Shown here: one piece after another, positions 1-7,597 of the stretch
Position numbering within the stretch: position 1 is the stretch's first letter
How the letters are laid out: each line of letters opens with the position of its first letter
Source: CAMLIZ01 sp966212505
GTDB lineage: Bacteria; Pseudomonadota; Gammaproteobacteria; Burkholderiales; Burkholderiaceae_C
Direction of reading: 5' to 3'
Assembly: GCA_966212505.1 (NCBI GenBank)
Contig: CBIHRS010000002.1
Location: 62,001-126,000, forward strand
DNA: 64,000 nucleotides
Translations under genes and position numbers: made by a program
Notes under the pieces: generated by a model
Databases searched by the model: none
What the model was told of the DNA's origin: nothing
The model's input: the letters and a program-made list of their open reading frames with translations, nothing else

Positions 1-857
1 GGCTCGATGTCGAGCACGACCTTGAGCAGCCGCAGCGCCTGCTGCCAGCGTTGCTCGGCGCTGGCCTGCAGCGCACGGGCCAGCAGCTGCGCGGCCCATG
101 GGTCGAGCGAGTCGATCGCTTCGACACGCCAAGGGCTGCGAGGCAGCAGCTGCTGCACCAGCTGCCGCGCCAGCCCGTGGCCCAGGCTCACGGGGTCGGG
201 CGCATGCACCGTGCCGGCCATGCTGCCGGGCTGCGTGAGCAGCTCGTAGTCGAGCCGGTAGTCGTGGCCGCTTCGGAAGATGCGCGTCTGCACCACATGC
301 TGCACACCGGCGAGACGCTGCAGCGCCTCGGCCCGCGGCTGCGGATGAAGCCCGCCGGATCCGGGCTGCAGCATCGCGGCCAGCGCATGCACCGGAACCG
401 GCGCGAGCCGATGGTCGAGGGCCAGCGCGTTGCACACCAGCGACATCAGCCCGAGCGTGATCCAGTCGAGCGCCGGATCGCCGGTGAGGTTCTCGAACGG
501 CAGCAGCGCCACCGACACCGGCATCGCGCTGCCCGCGATCGATGTCTCTGAGACTTCGCCGACGAAGTGGTAGCCGATGCGGTACACCGTATCGATCAGC
601 GCGGGCCGGCCCTCGTCGCCGATCGCCTGCCGCGCCTTCACCACCGCGCGCGCGACGGAGCCGACCGAGACGAACTCGCCGGCCCAGAGTTCGTCGAGCA
701 GCTCGTCCTTGGGCACCACCCGATGGCGGTGGCGCAGCAGATACACCAGCAGGTCGAACGGCCGCGGCTCCAGCGGCCGGGGCAGGCCGTCGAGGCGGAT
801 CTCGCGCACGCCCACGTCGACTTCGCAGCGGCCGAACCGGAACAGCTGGGCCTGCAT
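1..857 (-). CDS. Winged-helix transcriptional regulator with TPR-type C-terminus (partial, runs off the window)
   Basis: The reading frame is open from an ATG at 857 to the window edge, so only about 285 N-terminal residues are visible. Residues 1-100 form an OmpR/PhoB-type winged-helix DNA-binding domain: RPFDLLVYLLRHRHRVV for the recognition helices and a C-terminal wing ending in YRIGYHFVG. After a linker comes ALLPFENLTGDPALDWITLG, a segment typical of CadC/HilA-like regulators with TolB-like or TPR sensory parts. There is no phospho-receiver domain. It starts 11 nt after the stop of the next gene and matches it segment by segment, so the two are tandem paralogues, probably cotranscribed. 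The sensed signal is unknown. Confidence 0.85.
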   Translation of the reverse strand, partial: MQAQLFRFGRCEVDVGVREIRLDGLPRPLEPRPFDLLVYLLRHRHRVVPKDELLDELWAGEFVSVGSVARAVVKARQAIGDEGRPALIDTVYRIGYHFVGEVSETSIAGSAMPVSVALLPFENLTGDPALDWITLGLMSLVCNALALDHRLAPVPVHALAAMLQPGSGGLHPQPRAEALQRLAGVQHVVQTRIFRSGHDYRLDYELLTQPGSMAGTVHAPDPVSLGHGLARQLVQQLLPRSPWRVEAIDSLDPWAAQLLARALQASAEQRWQQALRLLKVVLDIE

Positions 858-868
858 GGCTCGGGCGT

Positions 869-3130
869 TCACAGGCGGCTGGCCAGGAAGCGGGCTGCGG
901 GCAGCGGCGTGCCGGCGCGCACCGTGCCGCCCGCGATGCCGGCATAGAGCGCGCCGAGTCGCAGGAAATGGTCGTCGGCAGGCGGGGTGCCGGCCGCGTC
1001 CGCATAGCGCTGGTGCGCAGCGAGCGCGCCGGCCGCGTCGCCGCGTGCGCAGCGGATGCGCGCCCGCGTGGCCCAGGCCAGCGGCGTGTCGCCGAGCGGG
1101 CCGCGCACTTCGCCCAGCGTCTGCTCGGCTTCGGCGGGCCGGTCGGCCTCGGCATGCAGCCAGGCCGCATCGATGCAGGCCCAGGCCTGCCACAGCGGCG
1201 CGGCGCCGGACTGCCGCAGCCGGTCGAGCAGTGCCAGTGCCTGCGGTGCGTCGCCGCGCGCATGGGCCAGCAGCGCCGCGCAGTGCAGGGCCTGCAGGGC
1301 GAGTGCGGTGTTGTCGCTGTAGGGCGGGCGCGAGAGCCTGTCGAGCTCGGCTCGGGCCTCTTCGGCCTGGCCGCACAGCACCAGCGCATCGATCAGCCAG
1401 GGCAGCGTGGTCTGCTCCAGCAGTGCGCTGCCGGAGGCCCGCTGCACCTCGATCGCCTGGCGGAAGCCGTGGGCGGCTTCGTCGTGCCGGCCGAGGCTCG
1501 CGGCATGGTGGGCGCGGGCGTTCCACACCCCGTCGGGCCGACCCAGCTGTTCCGGGGGCGGCAGTGCCGAGATGATGCGGGCCAGCGCCTCCGGTGCCCG
1601 CACCAGGCGGTACAGCCAGCCGATGATGTGGGCGGTGCTGGCGGCGATCTGCCAGTCGCCCAGCGAAGCCGCGGTGCCGAAGCCTTCCTCGGCGAACGGC
1701 GCGGCCTCGGACAGGCGGCCCAGGTTGATCAGGTCGTAGGCGGCGTTGGCGCAGGCATCCACCAGGTAGCGGGGTGCTCGCAGCGCGCGGGCGCGGCGCA
1801 CCACCTCGCTCGAGAGCTCTACCGCCCGCTCCAGCTCACCACGGGTCGACGCGATGACGGCCTGCATGTTGAGGCCGGCGAGCGGCAGGATGCGGTTGCC
1901 GCTACCGTCGCAAAGCCGCTGCATGTGCTGCAGGCTGTGCTGCGCCGGCCCGAACTCGCGCAACTGCATCGACACGATGCCCTTGAGCAGCAGCGTGTGC
2001 GCGGTGGCGTCCGGCGTTTCTTCGTCGGCGCCCAGACGCAGCGCCTGTTCGAGGTGGAAGGCCGCCGCCGAAAAGGTCATGCGGTTCCCGTACAGCCGCC
2101 CGAGCGCCTGGTGCACGCGCGCGGCCAGCAGCAGATCGTTGCCCCGCTCGGCACGGGCGAGCAGCCGCCGCGCGATGCGCCGGGCTTCGAGGTCGCCCAT
2201 CGGCGCGAGGGCGCGCAGCAACTCGAGCTGTGCACCGGCGTGGCCCGGGGCATGGTCGAGCGCGAGCCGGTACAGGTTGGCGGCCTGCGGCCATTTCTGC
2301 TCGGCGGCGGCCTGCATCCCGCGGGCGAAGGCTTCGAGCGCGATCAGGTCGTCGAAGGCCAGCGCCGCCGTGTTCACCGGCGGCTGGGCCGGGAACAGGG
2401 CCAGCGTCAGCGCCCCGGCCAGTCGCGCCCCGAGCTCCCCCGGATGTTCGGCGCTCAGGTCGCCCTGCGGCTGCTCGGGATGGCCGAACACCACGAACTC
2501 GAGCCGGTAGCGGCTCCCCGAACGCGAGACGCGGCTGCGCACCACGAAGCGGGCGCCCGTGGCCTGCTGCACCGCCGGCGCCAGCTGTTCGGCCCCCTCG
2601 GACCGTGCGCCGCCTATCGCGGTGAGCAGTGTCTGCAGCGACACTGGCGAGAGTCTGGCATCGTTTTCAAGTGCGCTCGCCGCTACCGACATCAGGCCCA
2701 GGCCGATCCAGTCGAGCGACGGGTCGCCGGTGGCGTTGTCGAACGGCAGCAGCGCGATGGTCGAGCCCGTGGTGTCGGGCAGTGCCGGTGTCCATGAAGC
2801 GGCCGGCGGCGATGCCTCCGCGGCCACCGGGGCGACGAAGCGATAGCCTACGCGCGGCACGGTGCGCAGCAGCGGTTCGTCGCCGTCGTCGCCGATCGCC
2901 TGGCGGGCCTTCATCACCGCGCGTGCCAGCGCGCTCTCGGACACCGGTTCGCGCGGCCAGATCTGATCGAGCAGTTCGCGCTTGGGCACCACCCGGTTGC
3001 GATGACGGATCAAGTGCACCAGAAGATCGAACGGCCGAGGCTCGATCGGGCTGGGCCTGCCATCCAACCGCACCTCTCTGCCGCTCAGGTCGACCTCGCA
3101 GCGGCCGAAGCGAATCAACGTGTCGGTCAT
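869..3130 (-). CDS. Winged-helix regulator with TPR repeats (CadC/HilA-like architecture)
   Basis: A 753-residue protein. Residues 1-105 are a winged-helix DNA-binding domain of the OmpR type (RPFDLLVHLIRHRNRVV, then VPRVGYRFVAPV at the wing). Residues about 130-250 hold the ALLPFDNATGDPSLDW segment, and the rest is alpha-helical with repeated A-L-x-x-A patterns at TPR spacing to the end. No receiver or transmembrane segment is obvious, so it is a cytoplasmic one-component regulator whose TPR part could bind a protein or ligand. It sits upstream of its partial paralogue on the same strand with an 11-nt gap. A 12-bp palindrome lies 27 bp ahead of its start. Target genes cannot be read from the sequence. 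Confidence 0.85.
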   Translation of the reverse strand: MTDTLIRFGRCEVDLSGREVRLDGRPSPIEPRPFDLLVHLIRHRNRVVPKRELLDQIWPREPVSESALARAVMKARQAIGDDGDEPLLRTVPRVGYRFVAPVAAEASPPAASWTPALPDTTGSTIALLPFDNATGDPSLDWIGLGLMSVAASALENDARLSPVSLQTLLTAIGGARSEGAEQLAPAVQQATGARFVVRSRVSRSGSRYRLEFVVFGHPEQPQGDLSAEHPGELGARLAGALTLALFPAQPPVNTAALAFDDLIALEAFARGMQAAAEQKWPQAANLYRLALDHAPGHAGAQLELLRALAPMGDLEARRIARRLLARAERGNDLLLAARVHQALGRLYGNRMTFSAAAFHLEQALRLGADEETPDATAHTLLLKGIVSMQLREFGPAQHSLQHMQRLCDGSGNRILPLAGLNMQAVIASTRGELERAVELSSEVVRRARALRAPRYLVDACANAAYDLINLGRLSEAAPFAEEGFGTAASLGDWQIAASTAHIIGWLYRLVRAPEALARIISALPPPEQLGRPDGVWNARAHHAASLGRHDEAAHGFRQAIEVQRASGSALLEQTTLPWLIDALVLCGQAEEARAELDRLSRPPYSDNTALALQALHCAALLAHARGDAPQALALLDRLRQSGAAPLWQAWACIDAAWLHAEADRPAEAEQTLGEVRGPLGDTPLAWATRARIRCARGDAAGALAAHQRYADAAGTPPADDHFLRLGALYAGIAGGTVRAGTPLPAARFLASRL

Positions 3131-3156
3131 GGTGCAGCGCGTCGACGGATGAGTTG

Positions 3157-3168
3157 ATCAGATCTGAT
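3157..3168. promoter_or_regulatory. 12-bp perfect palindrome upstream of the winged-helix regulator
   Basis: ATCAGATCTGAT is its own reverse complement. It lies in an AT-richer pocket of otherwise GC-rich DNA, 27 bp ahead of the start codon at 3130 on the minus strand. That makes it a candidate operator or autoregulatory site. The rest of the gap (3131-3334) shows no gene and no clear terminator. Confidence 0.35.
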
Positions 3169-3334
3169 TAGTGTGCGCTTTTTCTGGTCAGAAGTCTCTC
3201 CTGTTTGCGCCAGTTTTTGCCGATTCATCTCGCCTTGGGGTACCTGTTGACGGCCGGATGCCGGGGCGGATGTTGCCCAAGCCCCCGCGGCGAGGCATGA
3301 CGAACTGCTGACGGTTTTGTGACCCGCGTTTTTC

Positions 3335-3568
3335 TCAGCGGGCGTGCACCTCCCGCACTTCCACGTCGATCACGTCGCCGCGAGAGCCGCCTGTGCGGCG
3401 TACTCTCGGCGGCGCTGAGCCCTTGACCGCGCGAGACCGCAGCCAGGCCAGGCGCAGCAGCAAGCCGCCGACGGCGGCCACGCCGAGCAGCAAGACGACA
3501 AGCGCCGCCGCCAGGGCCGCGGCTGCACGCAGCGCGCGGCGGAGAAATGCCCACAGCGTGGTCAGCAT
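3335..3568 (-). CDS. Small single-pass membrane protein
   Basis: A 77-residue protein with a basic N-terminus, one long hydrophobic segment (residues about 14-40, rich in A, V and L) and a hydrophilic arginine-rich C-terminal half. It starts 10 nt after the stop of the Bax-inhibitor gene on the same strand, with a purine-rich GAGTGAGGG ahead of the ATG, so it is probably cotranscribed. I recognise no family. The stretch is compositionally coding-like but short and alanine-rich, so the call is moderate. Confidence 0.55.
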   Translation of the reverse strand: MLTTLWAFLRRALRAAAALAAALVVLLLGVAAVGGLLLRLAWLRSRAVKGSAPPRVRRTGGSRGDVIDVEVREVHAR

Positions 3569-3578
3569 GGCGTTGCCC

Positions 3579-4280
3579 TCACTCTTCGCGGCTGCCGAAG
3601 ATGCCGAGCAGGCTGAGCAGCGACTGGAAGATGTTGTACAGGCTCAGGTAGACGCCCAGCGTCGCGCTGATGTAGTTGGTCTCCAGGCCGTCCTGCACGC
3701 GCTTCAGGTCATGCAGGATGAAGGCCGAGAAGATGCCGATCGCGATCACCGACAGCGCGAGCATCAATGCGCTTGACTGGATGAAGAAGTTCGCGATGCC
3801 GGCCACCAGCAGCATCACCGTGCCGATGAACAGCCACTTGCCCATCGCCGACAGGTCGCGCTTGATGACGGTCGACAGCATCGCCATGCCGAGGAAGATG
3901 GCGCCGGTGCCGGCGAACGCCGTCATGATCAGGCCCGCACCGTTGGCCAGGCCCAGCACGGCGCCGACCAGGCGCGACAGCATCAGGCCCATGAAGAACG
4001 TGAACGCCAGCAGCACCGGCACGCCGGCCGAGGAGTTCTTCGTCTTCTCGATCGCGAACATGAAGCCGAAGGCGCCCACCAGGAAGACGATCAGGCCGAC
4101 GCCCGGCGTCATCGCGCGCGCCATGCCAGTGGCCACGCCCAGCCAAGCGCCCAGCACGGTGGGCAGCATCGACAGCGCCAGCAGCCAGTAGGTGTTGCGC
4201 AGCACGCGGTTGCGTTCTGCGGCCGGCAGCACGTGGCCGCCGGCGTGGAGTCGGTCGGAACCGACGGACGGGTAGTTCAT
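3579..4280 (-). CDS. Bax inhibitor-1 / YccA family membrane protein
   Basis: A 233-residue protein with about seven hydrophobic helices across residues 25-225, the usual size and topology of the BI-1/YccA (TMBIM) family. The N-terminal ADRNRVLRNTYWLLALSM-like segment (here PAAERNRVLRNTYWLLAL) and the C-terminal SLYNIFQSLLSLLGIFG are family hallmarks. In bacteria the family comprises inner-membrane proteins that interact with FtsH (YccA) or conduct calcium (YetJ). AAAGGA precedes the ATG. It is divergent from the LysR-type gene at 4393, and a palindrome in the shared intergenic region may control both. Confidence 0.93.
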   Translation of the reverse strand: MNYPSVGSDRLHAGGHVLPAAERNRVLRNTYWLLALSMLPTVLGAWLGVATGMARAMTPGVGLIVFLVGAFGFMFAIEKTKNSSAGVPVLLAFTFFMGLMLSRLVGAVLGLANGAGLIMTAFAGTGAIFLGMAMLSTVIKRDLSAMGKWLFIGTVMLLVAGIANFFIQSSALMLALSVIAIGIFSAFILHDLKRVQDGLETNYISATLGVYLSLYNIFQSLLSLLGIFGSREE

Positions 4281-4354
4281 CTTCAGGTCCTTTCTGTCGA
4301 GAGGGGGCGAGCCTGAAATCTAGAGAGATTCACCATCCGAGAAAAGTCGTTAGA

Positions 4355-4373
4355 TTCGAATCGCCGATTCGAA
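4355..4373. promoter_or_regulatory. Putative LysR-type operator (8-3-8 inverted repeat)
   Basis: TTCGAATC and GATTCGAA are perfect 8-bp arms separated by GCC. The repeat contains a T-N11-A element (T4355, A4367) as expected for LysR-type binding sites. It ends 19 bp before the start of the LysR-type gene, in the gap shared with the divergent Bax-inhibitor gene. Autoregulation is an inference from this position. Confidence 0.5.
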
Positions 4374-4392
4374 ATAACCGTACTATCCGCGC

Positions 4393-5280
4393 ATGAACTT
4401 CAAGCATCTGCATTACTTCTGGGCCGCGGCCAAGGCGGGCGGCATCGCGCGTGCCGGCGAGCAGCTGCACATCTCGCCGCAGACGCTGTCGGGCCAGATC
4501 AAGCTGCTCGAAGACCGGCTGGGCTGCGCGCTGTTCCGCAAGTCGGGCCGCGGGCTGGAGCTGACCGACGAAGGCCGGCTCGCACTCGGCTATGCCGACC
4601 AGATCTTCGCGCTGGGCGCCGAGCTGGAGGCGCGGCTCGGCTCGGCAGCCCGCGAGGGCGAAAGCACGCTCGACTTCCGCGTCGGCATCGCCGATTCGGT
4701 GCCCAAGGCGGTGGCGTATCGCCTGCTGGAGCCTGCGCTGGCCGTGGCCGAGCATGTGCGGTTGATCTGCCATGAAGGGCAGTTCTCGGATCTGCTGGGA
4801 CAGCTGGCGGTCCACCGGCTCGATCTGGTGATCGCCGACGAGCCGATGAGCCGCAACGTGGGCGTCAAGGGACACAGCCACCTGCTGGGCTCGACGACGA
4901 TGAGCTTCTTTGCCGCCCCCGCGCTCGAGCGCAGCCTGCAGGCCAAGTTCCCCCATTGCCTCAACGGGGTGCCGATGCTGTTGCAGGGGGCGGCTTCGGC
5001 CATGCGGCAGCGCTTCGACTTCTGGTGCGCGGCGCAGAAGATCCGCCCGCGCGTGATCGGCGAGTTCGACGACGCGGCATTGATGAAGGCCTTCGGCGGC
5101 GAGGGGAGGGGCGTGTTCATGACACCGAGCGTGCTCGAGGCCGAGACGTGCACGCAGTACGGGGTGAAGGTGATCGGCCGCACCGACGAACTGGTGGAGG
5201 AGTTCTACGCGATCACGGTCGACCGGCGCACGGTCCACCCCTGCGTCGTCGCGATCACAGGGCGCGCCAGCCCGCGCTAG
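4393..5280 (+). CDS. nhaR: LysR-family transcriptional regulator, NhaR type
   Basis: A 295-residue protein of normal LysR length. Residues 1-60 are the N-terminal helix-turn-helix (MNFKHLHYFWAAAKAGGIA, then ISPQTLSGQIKLLE). The NLNHLYYF-type start and the AAKAGGIARAGE motif are typical of NhaR, the activator of the sodium/proton antiporter gene nhaA. The effector-binding domain spans about 90-295. No nhaA is visible here, so the target is either remote or the divergent Bax-inhibitor gene. A palindrome just upstream suggests autoregulation. Confidence 0.85.
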   Translation: MNFKHLHYFWAAAKAGGIARAGEQLHISPQTLSGQIKLLEDRLGCALFRKSGRGLELTDEGRLALGYADQIFALGAELEARLGSAAREGESTLDFRVGIADSVPKAVAYRLLEPALAVAEHVRLICHEGQFSDLLGQLAVHRLDLVIADEPMSRNVGVKGHSHLLGSTTMSFFAAPALERSLQAKFPHCLNGVPMLLQGAASAMRQRFDFWCAAQKIRPRVIGEFDDAALMKAFGGEGRGVFMTPSVLEAETCTQYGVKVIGRTDELVEEFYAITVDRRTVHPCVVAITGRASPR

Positions 5281-5366
5281 AAGCCGGACCCTGCTTTCTA
5301 GGGATAAGCATTACTGCATCGATTCAGTTCCCAACGCGGCGGTGTACATCGAAAGTCGCTGCCACG

Positions 5367-5384
5367 ACTACGAAAACTCGTAGT
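5367..5384. promoter_or_regulatory. lux-box-like palindrome (CT-N12-AG)
   Basis: ACTACGA and TCGTAGT are perfect 7-bp arms around AAAC. The element keeps the CT-N12-AG spacing (CT at 5368-5369, AG at 5382-5383) known for LasR/RhlR-type lux boxes. It lies about 157 bp upstream of a gene encoding a lone LuxR-type DNA-binding domain, in a 260-bp gap that holds no other recognisable gene. Binding is an inference. Confidence 0.45.
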
Positions 5385-5540
5385 GTTAATGGCTCAGCCG
5401 TAGCAAGCCGTTGCGAAAACCTACCAATGCTGGCAGTACCGATGCGCCGACGCCCATGAAAGAATGGCGCAAATCCGGTGAACGAATTCCCAAGAGGATG
5501 CCGCCGCGCCGGGTTTTGTAGTTGAAAAGGGAGTAGCCAC

Positions 5541-5783
5541 ATGGAACGGCTGTACGCGCCGCGATTAACTCAGCGAGAGGCAGAAGTCTTGCTCTGGGCC
5601 GCGACTGGAAAAACCGCCCTCGAGACTGGACATTTGCTCGATATATCCACCGACACCGTCAACTTCCACATGAAGAATTGTCTTCGGAAGCTCAAGGTCG
5701 AGAACAAGACTGCTGCGGCTGCCAAGGCCACCGCCCTCGGCCTGCTGCTGCGCGGGACGGAAGCCTGCGATCCGGTCGATTGA
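5541..5783 (+). CDS. Orphan LuxR-type DNA-binding domain protein (no autoinducer domain)
   Basis: An 80-residue protein that is essentially one LuxR-type helix-turn-helix (residues 8-72: LTQREAEVLLWAATGKT, then DTVNFHMKNCLRKL and NKTAAAAKATALGLL). The GKT, TVNFH and NKT signatures resemble the C-terminal domain of acyl-homoserine-lactone receptors more than NarL-type regulators. An in-frame stop (TGA) 18 nt upstream of the ATG and a ribosome site (AAAGGGAG) fix this start, so there is no ligand-binding domain. It could be a constitutive or competing regulator, or a truncated receptor that is still expressed. Its place directly ahead of the biosynthetic operon suggests a pathway-specific role. 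Confidence 0.8.
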   Translation: MERLYAPRLTQREAEVLLWAATGKTALETGHLLDISTDTVNFHMKNCLRKLKVENKTAAAAKATALGLLLRGTEACDPVD

Positions 5784-5991
5784 TACCCTTCTCCCCGCGA
5801 GGACCGAAGCGCTGGAATGTCCAGTGACTTTGGTCTGAAACGGGTATTTCTCCCAAGCCATTTCAGAACCGCGTCGCCATATTGGCGATGCGGGCGGGTG
5901 GTTGCGTCACTGTATTTTCATATTCCCTCCGGCATACGTTTTTACGCGAGGCCGGGGCGGCACCTTGAAATATTTGCTGCAAAGGAATGCA
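5784..5991 (+). promoter_or_regulatory. Leader and probable promoter region of the biosynthetic operon
   Basis: This 208-bp gap carries two inverted repeats: TCGCCA-TAT-TGGCGA (5874-5888) and TCTGAAA/TTTCAGA (5834-5840 and 5861-5867). It is AT-richer than the flanking genes, and AAAGGA (5981-5986) sits 5 nt before the ATG at 5992. I see no confident -35/-10 pair. It is the only sizeable gap between the orphan regulator and the biosynthetic genes, so the operon promoter most likely lies here or upstream of the regulator. Confidence 0.4.
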
Positions 5992-7584
5992 ATGAGCTCG
6001 GAACTGACACTCGCCGCGGAACTGGATGGCGCAAATCAAACCTCCCGTGAATCCGGCCGGCATATTGATTCGACCGGCACCGCCGGAAAGAAGCTCGATG
6101 CGGCGCGCCTGCTCGATTCGATTCGCGACTTCCTGAAGTCGTCCAAGAAGGGCTCCGTGCCGGAGCTGCAATTGAATATGGCGCTCAGCGGCGGGCTGGG
6201 GCTGGATTCGCTCGAGAAGGTGGAGCTCCTGCTGCACGTGGAGAAGGCCTTCGGCGTCTCGATCGATCCGGACAAGTCCACCTCGGTGGAGACCATCGAG
6301 GACCTGCTGGGCCTGGTCAACGGCGCGCTGGAGCCCGATGCCGACGATGCCTATGCCGGCCCCGGCATCACCGACCTCGAGCGCCACCTGATCCACGAGG
6401 TGCCGCAGTTCCTCAACGACGTGGATGAGCAGCGCGGCCGCACGCTGAAGATCCAGGGCCGCACCGTCTACGACTTCGCATCGGCCAACTACCTCGGGCT
6501 GGATCTCGACGAACGCATCTTCAAGCGGATCCAGGAAGACCTGCACAAGTGGGGCACGCATCCGAGCTGGACGCGCGCGATCGCATCGCCGCTGCCCTAT
6601 GTGGAGCTGGAGGAGGTGCTGTGCGGCGTGGTCGGCGCGCCGAGCGTGCTGGTGTTCCCCACGGTGACGCTGATCCACATGGGGATCATGCCGCTGCTGG
6701 CCGGGCGCAACACGCTGTTCCTGCTCGACGAGCGGGCGCACAAGTCGATCCAGGAGGGCGCCGAGCTCGCCAGTGCCAAGGGCGCCGAGACGCGCACGTT
6801 CCCGCACAACGACGTGGCGGCGCTGAAGCAGGCGCTCGAGCAGGCCCGCGACCGCGCGGCGGTGTATGTCTGCATCGACGGCGTCTACTCGATGACCGGT
6901 GTCGATGCGCGGCTGCCCGAGATGATCGCGCTGTGCCGCGAATACCCGAACGCGACGCTGTACGTCGACGACGCGCACGGCTTCGGCATCTGGGGCAGCG
7001 CGCCCGACGAGAAGAATCCCTACGGCACCGGCGGCGGCGGCCTGCTGCGCAAGTACGGCGTCGACGTGCGCGCCGACAAGGTGATCTACATCGCCGCGCT
7101 GTCGAAGTCGTTCTCGTCGCTGGGGGCCTTCATCACCTGCCGCAGCGGCGACGAGCGCGAGTTCTTCTCGACCGCGTCCACCTTCGTGAACTCGGGCCCG
7201 TGCCCCACGGCCAGCCTGTCCAGCGCGCTGATGGGCCTGAAGATCTCGCAGAGCAGCGAAGGCGACGTGATCCGCCGCCGCATCCACGACCTGACCCGGC
7301 GCTTCATCGAGGGCGTCAAGGAGGTGGGCCTGGTGGTGCAGAACGAAGGCATGTTCCCGCTGGTCAGCGTGGAGATCGGCACGATCGCCGCGGTGACGCA
7401 GGCGGCCAAGCTGCTGTGGAGCAAGGGGATCCTGATCACGCCCGCGGTCTACCCCAATGCGCCGATCAAGCGTTCGATGCTGCGCTTCACGATCACCGCC
7501 GCCAACACGCCCGAGGAGATCGATGCCGCGATCGATGCGCTCGAGCTGGTGCGCGACCAGGTGCCTTCGGCCCCCTACCTCTGA
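5992..7584 (+). CDS. Acyl carrier protein / alpha-oxoamine synthase fusion (SxtA3-A4-like)
   Basis: A 530-residue fusion. Residues about 37-115 are an acyl carrier protein with the phosphopantetheine serine S73 in LGLDSLEKVE. Residues about 135-525 are a PLP-dependent alpha-oxoamine synthase (KBL/BioF/SPT family): D326/H329 in YVDDAHGFG and the PLP lysine K372 in AALSKSFSSLG. It would condense an acyl thioester on its ACP with an amino acid, with loss of CO2, giving an alpha-amino ketone. The loop that is glycine-rich in most family members reads GTHPSWTRAIASP (188-200). From memory a similar segment occurs in the saxitoxin synthase domain SxtA4, but I could not check this. The start at 5992 has a good ribosome site; a longer in-frame ATG at 5902 has none. 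It heads the operon, and the acyl-AMP ligase at 13343 is the likely loader. Confidence 0.92.
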   Translation: MSSELTLAAELDGANQTSRESGRHIDSTGTAGKKLDAARLLDSIRDFLKSSKKGSVPELQLNMALSGGLGLDSLEKVELLLHVEKAFGVSIDPDKSTSVETIEDLLGLVNGALEPDADDAYAGPGITDLERHLIHEVPQFLNDVDEQRGRTLKIQGRTVYDFASANYLGLDLDERIFKRIQEDLHKWGTHPSWTRAIASPLPYVELEEVLCGVVGAPSVLVFPTVTLIHMGIMPLLAGRNTLFLLDERAHKSIQEGAELASAKGAETRTFPHNDVAALKQALEQARDRAAVYVCIDGVYSMTGVDARLPEMIALCREYPNATLYVDDAHGFGIWGSAPDEKNPYGTGGGGLLRKYGVDVRADKVIYIAALSKSFSSLGAFITCRSGDEREFFSTASTFVNSGPCPTASLSSALMGLKISQSSEGDVIRRRIHDLTRRFIEGVKEVGLVVQNEGMFPLVSVEIGTIAAVTQAAKLLWSKGILITPAVYPNAPIKRSMLRFTITAANTPEEIDAAIDALELVRDQVPSAPYL

Positions 7585-7597
7585 GCAGGAGCCGCAG

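Noticed and set aside
542..2797. Long plus-strand open frame opposite the winged-helix/TPR regulator
   Set aside because: It is arginine/alanine-rich, lacks any domain, and lies antisense to a convincing gene; long antisense frames are expected at this GC content.
5281..5300. CCCT/AGGG hairpin after nhaR as a terminator
   Set aside because: The stem is only four base pairs and no T-run follows.
5541..5783. Pseudogene of a full-length LuxR receptor
   Set aside because: No remnant of an autoinducer-binding domain is seen in the upstream 260 bp, and the short gene has its own start and ribosome site; degradation of an older copy cannot be fully excluded.
5992..7584. Prodigiosin-type (PigH) oxoamine synthase
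   Set aside because: No other pig/red genes are present, there is one ACP rather than two, and the neighbour is an amidinotransferase.
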